Shown: positions 8,748-16,894 of the stretch, one piece after another
How positions within the stretch are numbered: the first letter of the stretch is position 1
Layout: each line of letters begins with the position of its first letter
NCBI RefSeq assembly: GCF_036038375.1
Contig: NZ_CP107935.1
Location: 310,001-374,000, forward strand
Reading direction: 5' to 3'
DNA: 64,000 bases
DNA from: Streptomyces sp. NBC_00414
Lineage (GTDB): Bacteria > Actinomycetota > Actinomycetes > Streptomycetales > Streptomycetaceae
Program-made: the position numbers and the translations under genes
The notes under the pieces: model-generated
The model's database searches: none
The model's input: the letters and a program-made list of their open reading frames with translations, nothing else
What the model was told of the DNA's origin: nothing

Positions 8748-9635
8748 ATGCGCGGACAGCGAGAACTCGGGAACTTCCTGCAGATCCGGCGGGCTCGGCT
8801 CCACCCCGAGGACGTCGGCCTGCCGGACTACGGCGACCGCCGCCGCGTACCCGGCCTGCGACGTGAGGAACTGGCACTGCTGGCCGGCGTGAGTGCCTCG
8901 TACTACACGCGTCTCGAGCAGGGCCAGTCCGTGGGCGCCTCACCGGAGGTCCTCGACGCCATCGCCCGGGCGCTGCACCTGGACGACGCCGAGCAGCGTC
9001 ACCTCCACGACCTGGCGGGCAGCATGAAACGACGTGCGGTCGTCCACCACCCGCCCGCCGAACACGTCGACGCGACGACCTTCAACCTGCTGGAGGCCCT
9101 CGGTGACGTTCCGGCGCTGGTCAGCGGACGGCGCAGCGACGTGCTCGCATGGAACCGGATGGGGCACGCACTGTTCGCCTCTCACATCGACCCGGCCGCC
9201 CCGGCGGATCCCGGCAACCGCCCCAACCTGGCCCGCCTGATCTTCCTCGACCCCCACACCCGCGCCCTCTACGCCGACTGGCCGAGCAAGGCGAGGGCTG
9301 TCGTCGAGAACCTTCGTATGACGGCCGGCCGGCACCCCGACGACGCGCTGCTCACCTCTCTCGTCGGCGAGTTGACCATAATGAGTCCGGAGTTCGCCGC
9401 CATGTGGGCCGACCACGGTGTCAGCCCCTGCGACTCCGCCGTGTACGAGATGCACCACCCGCTGGTCGGCAGCCTCACCGTGACGCAGCAGAGCCTGCGG
9501 CCTCCGCAGGACGAGGAACGGCACATCGTGCTCGCCGTCGCCGAACCCGGCTGCGCGTCGCAGGCCGCGCTCCACCTGCTCGCCCAGGCGACAGCCCCGT
9601 CGGCCCGTCTGGAACGCCCTACGGACCACATCTGA
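8748..9635 (+). CDS. XRE-type regulator with MmyB-like ligand domain
   Basis: A 295-residue transcription factor. The N-terminal helix-turn-helix includes PGLRREELALLAGVSASYYTRLEQG, characteristic of the MmyB group. The C-terminal two thirds match the PAS-like MmyB ligand-binding domain (LVSGRRSDVLAWNRMGHAL, NLARLIFLDP, DAVYEMHHP-like region, LTVTQQSLRPP). In-frame codons reach back to 8691, but the ATG at 8748 starts MRGQRELGNFL as in relatives and has a -10-like box just before it. It diverges from the MBL-fold/esterase operon. MmyB-type regulators often control a neighbouring oxidoreductase or hydrolase, so that operon is a plausible target. Confidence 0.92.
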   Translation: MRGQRELGNFLQIRRARLHPEDVGLPDYGDRRRVPGLRREELALLAGVSASYYTRLEQGQSVGASPEVLDAIARALHLDDAEQRHLHDLAGSMKRRAVVHHPPAEHVDATTFNLLEALGDVPALVSGRRSDVLAWNRMGHALFASHIDPAAPADPGNRPNLARLIFLDPHTRALYADWPSKARAVVENLRMTAGRHPDDALLTSLVGELTIMSPEFAAMWADHGVSPCDSAVYEMHHPLVGSLTVTQQSLRPPQDEERHIVLAVAEPGCASQAALHLLAQATAPSARLERPTDHI

Positions 9636-9772
9636 CCGGGCCACCACGACACGACCGGTTTCGTTGACCAGCCGCTGCACGCTCAACGGTCCGGGCCGGT
9701 CCGCCGGGCGGGAGAGGGGACGGTGTGTCGCCTCGTAGACCTGGAGAAACTGCCAGGCCTTGCCATGACCCC

Positions 9773-11113
9773 CTAGCTCTGCCGAGTCGTGTGGTCGGCT
9801 TGCGTGGAGGCGGTGTCGTAGTGCCAGAACGGCCGGACGAGCAGCGCTCCGCCGAGGACGACGACGAGGCACAGCAGCGAACTGCCGCTCCATGCGAGGC
9901 CGAGACCGGTGGCCGAGGCCATTGCACCGGCACGCAGGTCGCCGAGCCGGGGCCCGCCCGCGACGACGACGGTGAAGACACCCTGCAGACGACCGCGCAG
10001 GGCATCGGGAGTGCAGGTCTGCAGGATCGTCTGGCGGTAGACCGCGCTGACCAGGTCCGCCGCCCCGGCCGCCGCCAGCAGGACCACGGCGGCCAAAAGA
10101 TGGTCGACCATGCCCGCGAGCGCGACGGCCGCCGACCAGACGGCCACCGCGAGAGCCAGCGCCCGCCCCTGACGGCGTACCCGGCCGATCCATCCGCTGA
10201 GGAGTCCGGCTGCGACCGAGCCGATCGCGATGGCCGAGTACAGCAGGCCCGCTCCTCCGTGGAACCGCAGCGCTGCGGCTTCCGGGAAGAGGGCGGTCGG
10301 CATCGCCAGTGTCATGGCCGCGATGTCGACCGCGAAGGACATCCACAGCACGGGGGCGGCCGCGATGAAGCGCAGCCCGTCCAGGACCGGACGCAGTCCG
10401 CCGGCGCGGATCCGCGTACCGGTCGGCTTGACCGGAGGGAGGCGGAAGGCTGAGTACAGCAGGAGGGAGAACAGCAGAGCGTCGGCACCGTAGGCCCAGC
10501 AGTAGCCGTTCGGCAGGGCGATCAGGGCGCCGGCCACCAGCGGTCCGGCGATCTGCCCGACGTTGCCCGCGGTGAAGTACAAGGTGTTCGCGGCGGGCAC
10601 CAGGTGGGTGGGGACGACCCGGGGGATGATCGCGCCCCGGGCCGCGGACGACATGGCGAACGCACCGGCCTGGACGGCCACGAGAACCAGGATCAGCGGT
10701 ACCGATCGCACCGCCGCGACGGCCTGGAACAGCAGCGCCAGCGTCGTCGCCCATGTGACGAGCGCCGACGCCAGGTACAGCACGCGGCGGTCGAACCGGT
10801 CGGCGACGACGCCTCCGTACAGCCCGAAGACCACGAGCGGCACGAGTCCGGCCAGTCCTGTCAGGCCCACGGACAGGGACGACCGCGACAGCGCGTAGAC
10901 CTGCACGGGGATGGTGACTCCCGTGACCATGGTCCCGATGTACGCCGCGCTCTGCCCGATCAGCAGGCGTCGGAAGACGGGATGCGCCAGTGGGCGGGTG
11001 TCGAGCGCGGCGCCACGCAGACCGGAGGTGATCCGTGATTTCAAAGGGTGAGGGGCGACGGAAGGTCGGTGGTCGGAGGGCGGGATCTGCGGCGTCGTGG
11101 GCATGGTCGTCAC
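9773..11113 (-). CDS. MFS efflux transporter
   Basis: A 446-residue inner-membrane transporter of the MFS_3/EntS-like type with about 12 hydrophobic segments. The first segment follows FRRLLIGQSAAYIGTMVTG, and the diagnostic loop GGVVADRFDRRVLYLAS lies after the second. The C-terminal tail is short and polar. Its start is only 46 bases from the start of the divergent AraC-type gene, an arrangement seen for drug exporters with a dedicated activator. The substrate is unknown. Confidence 0.93.
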   Translation of the reverse strand: MTTMPTTPQIPPSDHRPSVAPHPLKSRITSGLRGAALDTRPLAHPVFRRLLIGQSAAYIGTMVTGVTIPVQVYALSRSSLSVGLTGLAGLVPLVVFGLYGGVVADRFDRRVLYLASALVTWATTLALLFQAVAAVRSVPLILVLVAVQAGAFAMSSAARGAIIPRVVPTHLVPAANTLYFTAGNVGQIAGPLVAGALIALPNGYCWAYGADALLFSLLLYSAFRLPPVKPTGTRIRAGGLRPVLDGLRFIAAAPVLWMSFAVDIAAMTLAMPTALFPEAAALRFHGGAGLLYSAIAIGSVAAGLLSGWIGRVRRQGRALALAVAVWSAAVALAGMVDHLLAAVVLLAAAGAADLVSAVYRQTILQTCTPDALRGRLQGVFTVVVAGGPRLGDLRAGAMASATGLGLAWSGSSLLCLVVVLGGALLVRPFWHYDTASTQADHTTRQS

Positions 11114-11159
11114 GCTCGCAGGGCCGTGCAGTGTGCCGCTTCCGTTATTCTGCCGTCAT

Positions 11160-11921
11160 ATGTCGGAAAACGGTCAGGCAGCAGGGACGGACAGGGAGCC
11201 CAGGGACTCCACCCACGCACATCTCGCGGGTGAGGTCATCGGGCGTCATCAGCACGGCTATCACCAGCTCCTGTACGTCAGCGCCGGTGTCCTGGCGGTC
11301 CAGACGGGCGAGGCGTCCTGGGTGGCGTCCAGTGCCCGCGGTATGTGGATCCCGGCGGGGACCTGGCACCAGCACCGGGTGCACGGACACAGTTCCGTGC
11401 ACACCCTCGGATTCCCCGTCCACGACGTTCTGCTCGACTCCGTGACGCCGGTCGTCGTGGCCGTCGACGCCCTGGTCCGCGAACTGATCATCGCGTGCAG
11501 TGAACCGTCCCTCCCGATACCGGAGGCGAACCGCCTCCGTGCCGTCCTGCGGGACCGGTTGCGGCGCGCGCTCATCGAGCCGTTGACGCTGCCCGTGCCC
11601 GGGAGCCCTCTCCTGAAGCAGGCCTGTGCGCTGGTGGCCGACGATCTGCAACACCCGCGCACCGCAGTCTGGTTGGCGAAGCGTATCGGGGTGAGCGAGC
11701 GCACCCTGGCCCGGCTGTTCAGGACCGAGCTGGGCATGACGTATCCGCAGTGGAGGACCAATGTGCGGGTCTTCCACGCCATGGTGCTGTTGGCGGAGGG
11801 CGCCAACGTCAGCGAGACGGGACGGCGATGCGGCTGGGCGACGACCAGCGCCTTCATCGACACGTTCAACCGCACCATGGGACAGACGCCGGGGACCTAC
11901 CGTGCCCGATCCGGCGCGTGA
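11160..11921 (+). CDS. AraC-family regulator of the NimR/YeaM type
   Basis: A 253-residue regulator. The N-terminus is a cupin (GEVIGRHQHGYHQLLYVSAG, GMWIPAGTWHQHRVHG). The C-terminus has two AraC helix-turn-helix motifs (RTAVWLAKRIGVSERTLARL and NVSETGRRCGWATTSAFIDT) and ends with the usual TPGTYRAR. The ATG at 11160 is chosen because TTATTCT lies about eight bases before it, suggesting a leaderless message; longer in-frame starts would overlap the divergent MFS promoter. It shares a 46-base promoter region with the MFS exporter, recalling the E. coli nimR-nimT arrangement, and probably controls it. Confidence 0.9.
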   Translation: MSENGQAAGTDREPRDSTHAHLAGEVIGRHQHGYHQLLYVSAGVLAVQTGEASWVASSARGMWIPAGTWHQHRVHGHSSVHTLGFPVHDVLLDSVTPVVVAVDALVRELIIACSEPSLPIPEANRLRAVLRDRLRRALIEPLTLPVPGSPLLKQACALVADDLQHPRTAVWLAKRIGVSERTLARLFRTELGMTYPQWRTNVRVFHAMVLLAEGANVSETGRRCGWATTSAFIDTFNRTMGQTPGTYRARSGA

Positions 11922-12072
11922 GGCACATGAGATGAAGGAACGAATGCCGGCCTTCCAAAGGGCCGTTGCGGTCTGTGCCGGAGGACGTGGCGAAGGAGTA
12001 CCCCCCCCCACCCAGGCTGACGGCGTGCGTGTACGCGGTGGCACCGCCGCATTCTCGACCGCGGGCTTCGGG

Positions 12073-12093
12073 ACCCCCGGCATCTGCGGGGGT
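12073..12093. terminator. Short GC hairpin between convergent genes
   Basis: ACCCCCG (12073-12079) pairs with CGGGGGT (12087-12093) across a 7-base loop. It lies between the AraC-type gene and the convergent permease and could serve both. The rest of 11922-12161 holds nothing I can support. Confidence 0.45.
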
Positions 12094-12161
12094 ACAGGAG
12101 TCCGCACCGCACTGTGGAGGCCGACAGACGGGTGCGGCGCCGGGGAGGTCGATCGAGCAGG

Positions 12162-12947
12162 TCAGCGCAGTGAGTTGACCGCGTAGAGCGTGCCGAGCGC
12201 GGCGGCCAGGATGCCGAGCAGGAGGCGTAGGTACATCTCGGGCAGGCGCGGCTGGAGGCGGGCGCCGACGTAGCCGCCGATGAGACCTCCCAGGCCGCAG
12301 ACCAGGCCGAGGAACCAATCGGGTGCGACGCTGCCGCTGCCGGCCAGGGACAGCAGGGCGTAGGTCGAGGCGCCGACCACAGAGGTGGCGAAGGTGGAAG
12401 CGAGCGCGGCCGGGGCGACCTTGGCCACGGGAACGCCGCGCCCGACGAGGACGGGGCCGAGGATCGAGCCGCCACCGATGCCGTAGATGCCGCCCACCAC
12501 ACCGACCGCGAGCGCCAGGGCGGTGACCGTGCGGGGCGAAGGCCCGGAACGTCGAATCTCCGCAGGCACAGATCGCAGAGTCCGGGCGATGAGCCAGATG
12601 CCGAGCGGCAGCATCAACGCAGCGACCAGGAGGCGGAAGACGCCCGGGCCGGGAAGGGCGAATACGCGGATGACTGCCCCGAGGACTACGCCGGGCAGGG
12701 TGCCCAGCACGAGGTGGCGTACGAGTGGCCCGGTCAGGACGCCGTCGCGCCGGTAGCGCAGCAGGGCACCTGGCCCCGCGACTACGTTGTAGAGGAGGTT
12801 GGTAGGCGTGACGGCCGGGTTGGGCACGGCGAAGACGCTGAGCTGCACCGGGAGCAGGAACACCGCCCCGGACACTCCGACCGGCGCGGTCACCACGGCT
12901 ATCAGCATTCCGACCGCGAGGCCGGCCGCTCCCAGCTCCCATCCCAC
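12162..12947 (-). CDS. TauE/SafE-family membrane permease
   Basis: A 261-residue membrane protein with about eight hydrophobic segments. It shows the two-repeat pattern of TauE/SafE (sulfite/organosulfonate exporter) proteins: PVGVSGAVFLLPVQ then TPTNLLYNVVAGPGALLRY in the first half, and VGGIYGIGGGSILGPVL then ASTFATSVVGASTY in the second. Length is normal. It stands alone on its strand, and nothing nearby indicates the substrate. Confidence 0.9.
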   Translation of the reverse strand: MGWELGAAGLAVGMLIAVVTAPVGVSGAVFLLPVQLSVFAVPNPAVTPTNLLYNVVAGPGALLRYRRDGVLTGPLVRHLVLGTLPGVVLGAVIRVFALPGPGVFRLLVAALMLPLGIWLIARTLRSVPAEIRRSGPSPRTVTALALAVGVVGGIYGIGGGSILGPVLVGRGVPVAKVAPAALASTFATSVVGASTYALLSLAGSGSVAPDWFLGLVCGLGGLIGGYVGARLQPRLPEMYLRLLLGILAAALGTLYAVNSLR

Positions 12948-13466
12948 CCAGTGCCCCCATGTCGCCGTGCCCCCGTGTCGCCGTCGGCTGATGCCGGCCT
13001 GTATCGCTCGTCCTGCCGCGACAGCCTAGATCGCTCGCGTCTCGCTGCCTCAGCACGCTCCACGCCCCCGCGATCGAGGTGTGACGGCACACGCGGACAC
13101 CCTTCGCTGCGACAGGGCAGAGGCAGCCGTATCCGATGGCTACGAGAACCGCGTTGGACGGGTGACCGTCACGCGGCGACGCCTACGGCATCCGTCGGCC
13201 GGAAGGGTTCGGGCCACGGTCATGGTTTCGCGGCGTATCCCCCATGTCCTCGTGCGGCACGTCGGCGAGCAGCACACCGTCGTGGCGCTTCGCCCGTCGC
13301 CAGTGCCGGCTCCGGCACGTCGTGTCGAAGTACCGCCGACGAGCGCCCGCACACGTTTCGAAGGCACCTGAGGCCGTGTGGGGTGACGATCCGGATGCTT
13401 CTCCTGTTGAAGGCCCAGGTGGCAGCCGAGAGCATCAGGTGTTCGCGTTCAGGAGATGATCGCCTC
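12948..13466. other. Intergenic stretch of about 520 bases, no supported gene
   Basis: It lies between the divergent permease and the hypothetical gene at 13467. No frame has a ribosome site or recognisable product. AGGAG at 13451-13455 belongs to the gene at 13467. Confidence 0.4.
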
Positions 13467-14105
13467 ATGAGCTTCGCCGGTTGTGCCGAACGCGTTCGTG
13501 ACCGAAGCCTTCCCCACGGGCGGCGCCACACCGCCCTGCGGTGCGCTGTCGGCCACTATTGCCCACTCGGATTCAAGGCGACGTGGTCGTACCTGAGCAC
13601 GGCCGGCAGCCTCAGGCACGACGAAGCGGCCCTACTGCGGGCCCTGGACATGCTGGAGCTGAGCCGAAACGTGTGGCTCACCGAGTTGGAGGCTTTCGCC
13701 GACCGGCGCCGCACGGAGAAACGTCAGAATCGACGAATACCCTCGGCGACGGATCTCCTCCATGTGCACGGCCGGCGGTGGCCCGGCCCTCAAGGGCATC
13801 ACGCGATGTTCCGGGAGGTCGAACTCTTCTGGGCCGCGCACGCCAAGATTCCGTTCCCTGAAGTACCACATGCTGACAAACCTGACCTTGTCCACCTGGA
13901 CTCATCGATTGCCGGATGCATCTCGACCTACCTTGGCAATGGTGGGTCGGCAGGACCGGGCCACCGAGACATCCTCCTGAACTGTCTGCCCGAACTCGAC
14001 AGACGTTGTGCTCAATTGGGATACCCGACGACCTTCACCGAGGCCTTCGCCTACTTCCGCCGCCTGGGGAAGGCGGCCGAGCTGGTAGTCAACGACAGGC
14101 CATGA
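13467..14105 (+). CDS. Hypothetical protein (212 residues)
   Basis: ATG at 13467 follows AGGAG by eleven bases. The product begins MSFAGCAERVRDRSLPHGRR and is soluble and mostly helical, with conserved-looking stretches YCPLGFKATWSYLSTAG and LLRALDMLELSRNVWLTELE. The central RRRTEKRQNRRIPS is basic. No signal peptide, membrane segment or known catalytic motif is visible, and I do not recognise the family. Codon use is somewhat less GC-biased than its neighbours. It is followed by a 211-base gap and the P450 gene on the same strand. Confidence 0.7.
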   Translation: MSFAGCAERVRDRSLPHGRRHTALRCAVGHYCPLGFKATWSYLSTAGSLRHDEAALLRALDMLELSRNVWLTELEAFADRRRTEKRQNRRIPSATDLLHVHGRRWPGPQGHHAMFREVELFWAAHAKIPFPEVPHADKPDLVHLDSSIAGCISTYLGNGGSAGPGHRDILLNCLPELDRRCAQLGYPTTFTEAFAYFRRLGKAAELVVNDRP

Positions 14106-14316
14106 GAGCGGCAGCAACAGCGGACCTACCGTCGGCACAGGACCACCCCCGCACAGACCGGCGGCTCGGTCGTGGCGAGACCGGGCTGTCCCGGGGCGAC
14201 GGCCTCCAGCCATATCGCGCCCGCCGACAATCTGGCCGAACAAGTCGTCGCCCTATAGATGCCCCAGGCATCTAATGAAGGTCTGTACGTCGCACCCTTC
14301 GTCTGCGAGGTCTTCC

Positions 14317-15516
14317 ATGACAGAAGCGGAACCTGTCGCCTTCCCCCAGGACCGGACCTGCCCGTACCACCCGCCCGCCGCCTACGCCCCTCTGCGGGCG
14401 ACCCGCCCACTGTCCCGGGTCACCCTCTACGACGGTCGTCCGGCCTGGCTGGTCACCGGACGAGACACCGCCCGCGCCCTGCTCGCCGATCCTCGCCTGT
14501 CCTCCGACCGCGCCCGCGACGGTTTCCCGGCGCCCACGGCTCGGTTCGCGGCGATCAAGAACCGGAAGACCGCCCTGCTGGGCTTCGACGACCCGGAGCA
14601 TCGCGTCCAGCGACGCATGGCCGTTCCCGGTTTCACGCTCCGGCGGGCCGGCGAGATGCGCCCGCGCATCCAGCGGATCGTGGACGAACGCATCGACGCG
14701 ATGACCGCCCAGGGGCCGCCCGTCGAGCTGGTAGGCGCTTTCGCGCTGCCGGTCCCCTCGACCGTGATCTGTGCCCTGCTCGGCGTGCCGTACACCGACC
14801 ACGACTTCTTCGAAGGACAGTCCAGGCGGTTGCTGCGCGGCCCGAAGACCGAGGACGTCATGGACGCCCGAGATCAACTGGAGGAATACTTCGATGAGTT
14901 GATCGACCGCAAACGCAATCAGCCTGAGCCGGGCGACGGCATGCTCGACGAACTCGTGCAACGACAGCTGCGGGACGGGGAGCTGAACCGTGAGGAACTG
15001 ATCGCCCTGGCGATCATCCTGCTGGTCGCCGGCCACGAGACGACCGCCAACATGATCTCACTCGGCACCTACACTCTCCTCCAACACCCGGACCGGCTGG
15101 CGGAGTTGCGCACCGATCCCGCGTTGATTCCGGACGCGGTCGGGGAACTCATGCGGATGCTGTCGATCGCCGACGGGCTGCTGCGGATGGCGCTGGAGGA
15201 CATCCAGGTGGCCGGGACGACCATCAGGGCGGGCGACGGCGTCGTCTTCTCCACCTCGGTCATCAACCGCGACGAGGACGTCTACGCCGACCCGGACACC
15301 CTGGACTGGCACCGGCCCGCCCGCCATCACGTCGCGTTCGGCTTCGGCATCCACCAGTGCCTCGGCCAGAATCTCGCCCGCGCCGAACTGGAGATCGCCC
15401 TGCGCACCCTCTTCGACCGGCTGCCCACTCTCCGCCTCGCTGCCCCCGCGGACGAGATCCCCTTCAAACCCGGCGACACGATCCAAGGGATGCTGGAACT
15501 CCCCGTGACGTGGTAG
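14317..15516 (+). CDS. Cytochrome P450 (CYP105-like)
   Basis: A 399-residue haem monooxygenase. Motifs include the I-helix LLVAGHETTANM, the K-helix ExxR in GELMRML, and the haem-binding loop FGFGIHQCLGQNLARAEL with the axial Cys. The N-terminus (FPQDRTCPYHPPAAYAPLR) and ADPRLSSDRARDGFP fit the CYP105 group of Streptomyces, which hydroxylates xenobiotics and natural products. ATG at 14317 is chosen because GAGG lies seven bases before it. A ferredoxin gene follows after 12 bases and would deliver electrons. The substrate is unknown and no biosynthetic cluster surrounds it. Confidence 0.95.
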   Translation: MTEAEPVAFPQDRTCPYHPPAAYAPLRATRPLSRVTLYDGRPAWLVTGRDTARALLADPRLSSDRARDGFPAPTARFAAIKNRKTALLGFDDPEHRVQRRMAVPGFTLRRAGEMRPRIQRIVDERIDAMTAQGPPVELVGAFALPVPSTVICALLGVPYTDHDFFEGQSRRLLRGPKTEDVMDARDQLEEYFDELIDRKRNQPEPGDGMLDELVQRQLRDGELNREELIALAIILLVAGHETTANMISLGTYTLLQHPDRLAELRTDPALIPDAVGELMRMLSIADGLLRMALEDIQVAGTTIRAGDGVVFSTSVINRDEDVYADPDTLDWHRPARHHVAFGFGIHQCLGQNLARAELEIALRTLFDRLPTLRLAAPADEIPFKPGDTIQGMLELPVTW

Positions 15517-15528
15517 GGGCGCCGTTCC

Positions 15529-15732
15529 ATGTCTGATGACATCGAGATCGACCGCGACGTCTGCATCGGTGCGGGTCAGTGCGCCCTGACCGCCCCAGGT
15601 GTCTTCACCCAGGACGACGACGGCTTCAGCACGCTTCTGCCCGGCCGGGAGGATGGCGGCGGCCCCCTGGTCCGGGAGGCCGCCCGGGCCTGCCCCGTCT
15701 CCGCCATCACGGTGTCCGGGACGGCCGGCTGA
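15529..15732 (+). CDS. Three-cysteine ferredoxin, P450 partner
   Basis: A 67-residue soluble electron carrier. Cysteines are at 12, 18 and 55 (VCIGAGQC and ACPVSAI). The usual fourth position is Ala15, so the cluster is expected to be [3Fe-4S], as in the SoyB-type ferredoxins paired with CYP105 enzymes. It begins 12 bases after the P450 stop and is almost certainly cotranscribed with it. The reductase must be encoded elsewhere. Confidence 0.95.
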   Translation: MSDDIEIDRDVCIGAGQCALTAPGVFTQDDDGFSTLLPGREDGGGPLVREAARACPVSAITVSGTAG

Positions 15733-15818
15733 CCGCCTGGTGACCCGCGCGAAACGAAGAGCGCGGCCTTCTCCGCAAGGCGGCCCGGATATTGCGCGGC
15801 GGAGACGCCGAGTCCGCG

Positions 15819-16601
15819 TCAGTCGTCGCCGGTGTCTGTCCGTGTGGTCCTGGCCTGCTCCTGATCAGCCGGTCGTGCCGGGGACGACCCAGTCGAGTGC
15901 GGATCCAAGGAGGACATGGAGGTCTCGCCCGGTTCGGAGGTCTCGGTGGCCGGGACGGTTGTCACCGCTGCCGAGGTCCACGAAGTCGAGTCCGGTCGAG
16001 ACCCGCTCCTGGCTGTCGGGTGGGACATCTGGAAGGCCAGGCGCTCATCGGCCTGGTCACCGATGCGGGTGAGCACACTGTCCAGTTCGAGGAACTCTTC
16101 CCAGACCGGCCTTCCGCTCGTCGCCGCGAGTCCGGCGACCACAAGGTCCTCAAGTTCCGGGACCCGCTGGTTTTTCCAGATCTTGTCGGCCAAGCTGACC
16201 AGGCGGTCTTCCATCCCGGCCCCTTCGGTGGTCCAAGCGGCGTGTGTCGCTGCGAAGCGTGCCCTGGCGGGATCGACGCCTCGGGCCGAAAGCAGCTCAC
16301 GGCCGGCTTCTTCGTGCTGTGAGCCGGCGGCAGACAACTCGGCGGGGTGCAAAGTCTTGCCGATGTCGTGGGTGGCCGCCCCGAAGAGAACGGCCTGCGG
16401 GCTGATGCCCAGATCGAGATCGCGGGTGTCGATCCATTCGAGGAGCTGCCCCGCAACGTCGTGGACTGCTCGCAGATGCGCGACCAGCCGCGGCGGAGCG
16501 TCCACACTGTGCAGCAGTTCGGCTGCTTCGAGCGGCAGTGGACGCAGCGGAGGTCGGCCGGTGTCCTGGAGGGCGATCGACAGTACTCGCGAGAGCGTCA
16601 T
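15819..16601 (-). CDS. HD-domain phosphohydrolase-like protein
   Basis: A 260-residue protein with an HD metal-dependent phosphohydrolase domain in its first about 190 residues. The first His lies in HLRAVHDVAG, the HD pair in GAATHDIGKTLHPAEL, a further His in AGSQHEEAG and the Asp in DRLVSLADKIWKNQR. The substrate is unknown. From about residue 195 the sequence becomes a low-complexity Ser/Thr/Pro-rich tail (PATETSEPGETSMSSLDP) that looks unlike the domain, so a lost stop codon or frameshift may have lengthened it. It converges on the ferredoxin gene. Confidence 0.85.
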   Translation of the reverse strand: MTLSRVLSIALQDTGRPPLRPLPLEAAELLHSVDAPPRLVAHLRAVHDVAGQLLEWIDTRDLDLGISPQAVLFGAATHDIGKTLHPAELSAAGSQHEEAGRELLSARGVDPARARFAATHAAWTTEGAGMEDRLVSLADKIWKNQRVPELEDLVVAGLAATSGRPVWEEFLELDSVLTRIGDQADERLAFQMSHPTARSGSRPDSTSWTSAAVTTVPATETSEPGETSMSSLDPHSTGSSPARPADQEQARTTRTDTGDD

Positions 16602-16733
16602 CGCGACAGGTTAGCCGCCACGGGTGGACGGGCTGGTCGTCCAGTGCCGGGTGAGGGGCGCCCGGGAGACGCTGGACGTCACGCTGTGGCGGCGCATTGA
16701 AAGCCTGTCGAACGCCGCGTCGTTGAGACGGGC

Positions 16734-16792
16734 AGGCGGAAGCGGTCGGCAACGCCGCTTCCGCCTCCGCCGCAGTGCGCTCTACGCACTGC
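16734..16792 (-). terminator. Two tandem hairpins downstream of the leucine-rich repeat gene
   Basis: AGGCGGAAGCGG (16734-16745) pairs with 16755-16766 across nine bases. GCAGTGCG (16772-16779) pairs with 16785-16792 across five bases. Both lie 100-160 bases beyond the stop at 16895 of the minus-strand gene. No gene is supported in 16602-16894. Confidence 0.55.
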
Positions 16793-16894
16793 TACAACGG
16801 GCGACCGGCAGATGTACGCCGAACGACGGCCTCCGTCGGTGGGGTCGGGGACAGGTGGCCGGGGGTTGGTCAGCTGTTGCCGGGACTCCGACGG

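Noticed and set aside
8285..8749. 154-codon minus-strand frame before the MmyB-like regulator
   Set aside because: Arg/Pro/Ser-rich with no motif and no ribosome site; it lies in a promoter region.
9636..9772. Minus-strand stretch reading GKAWQFLQVYEATHRPLS
   Set aside because: It looks protein-like for about 40 residues but has no start, no family resemblance I can name and no longer coding context.
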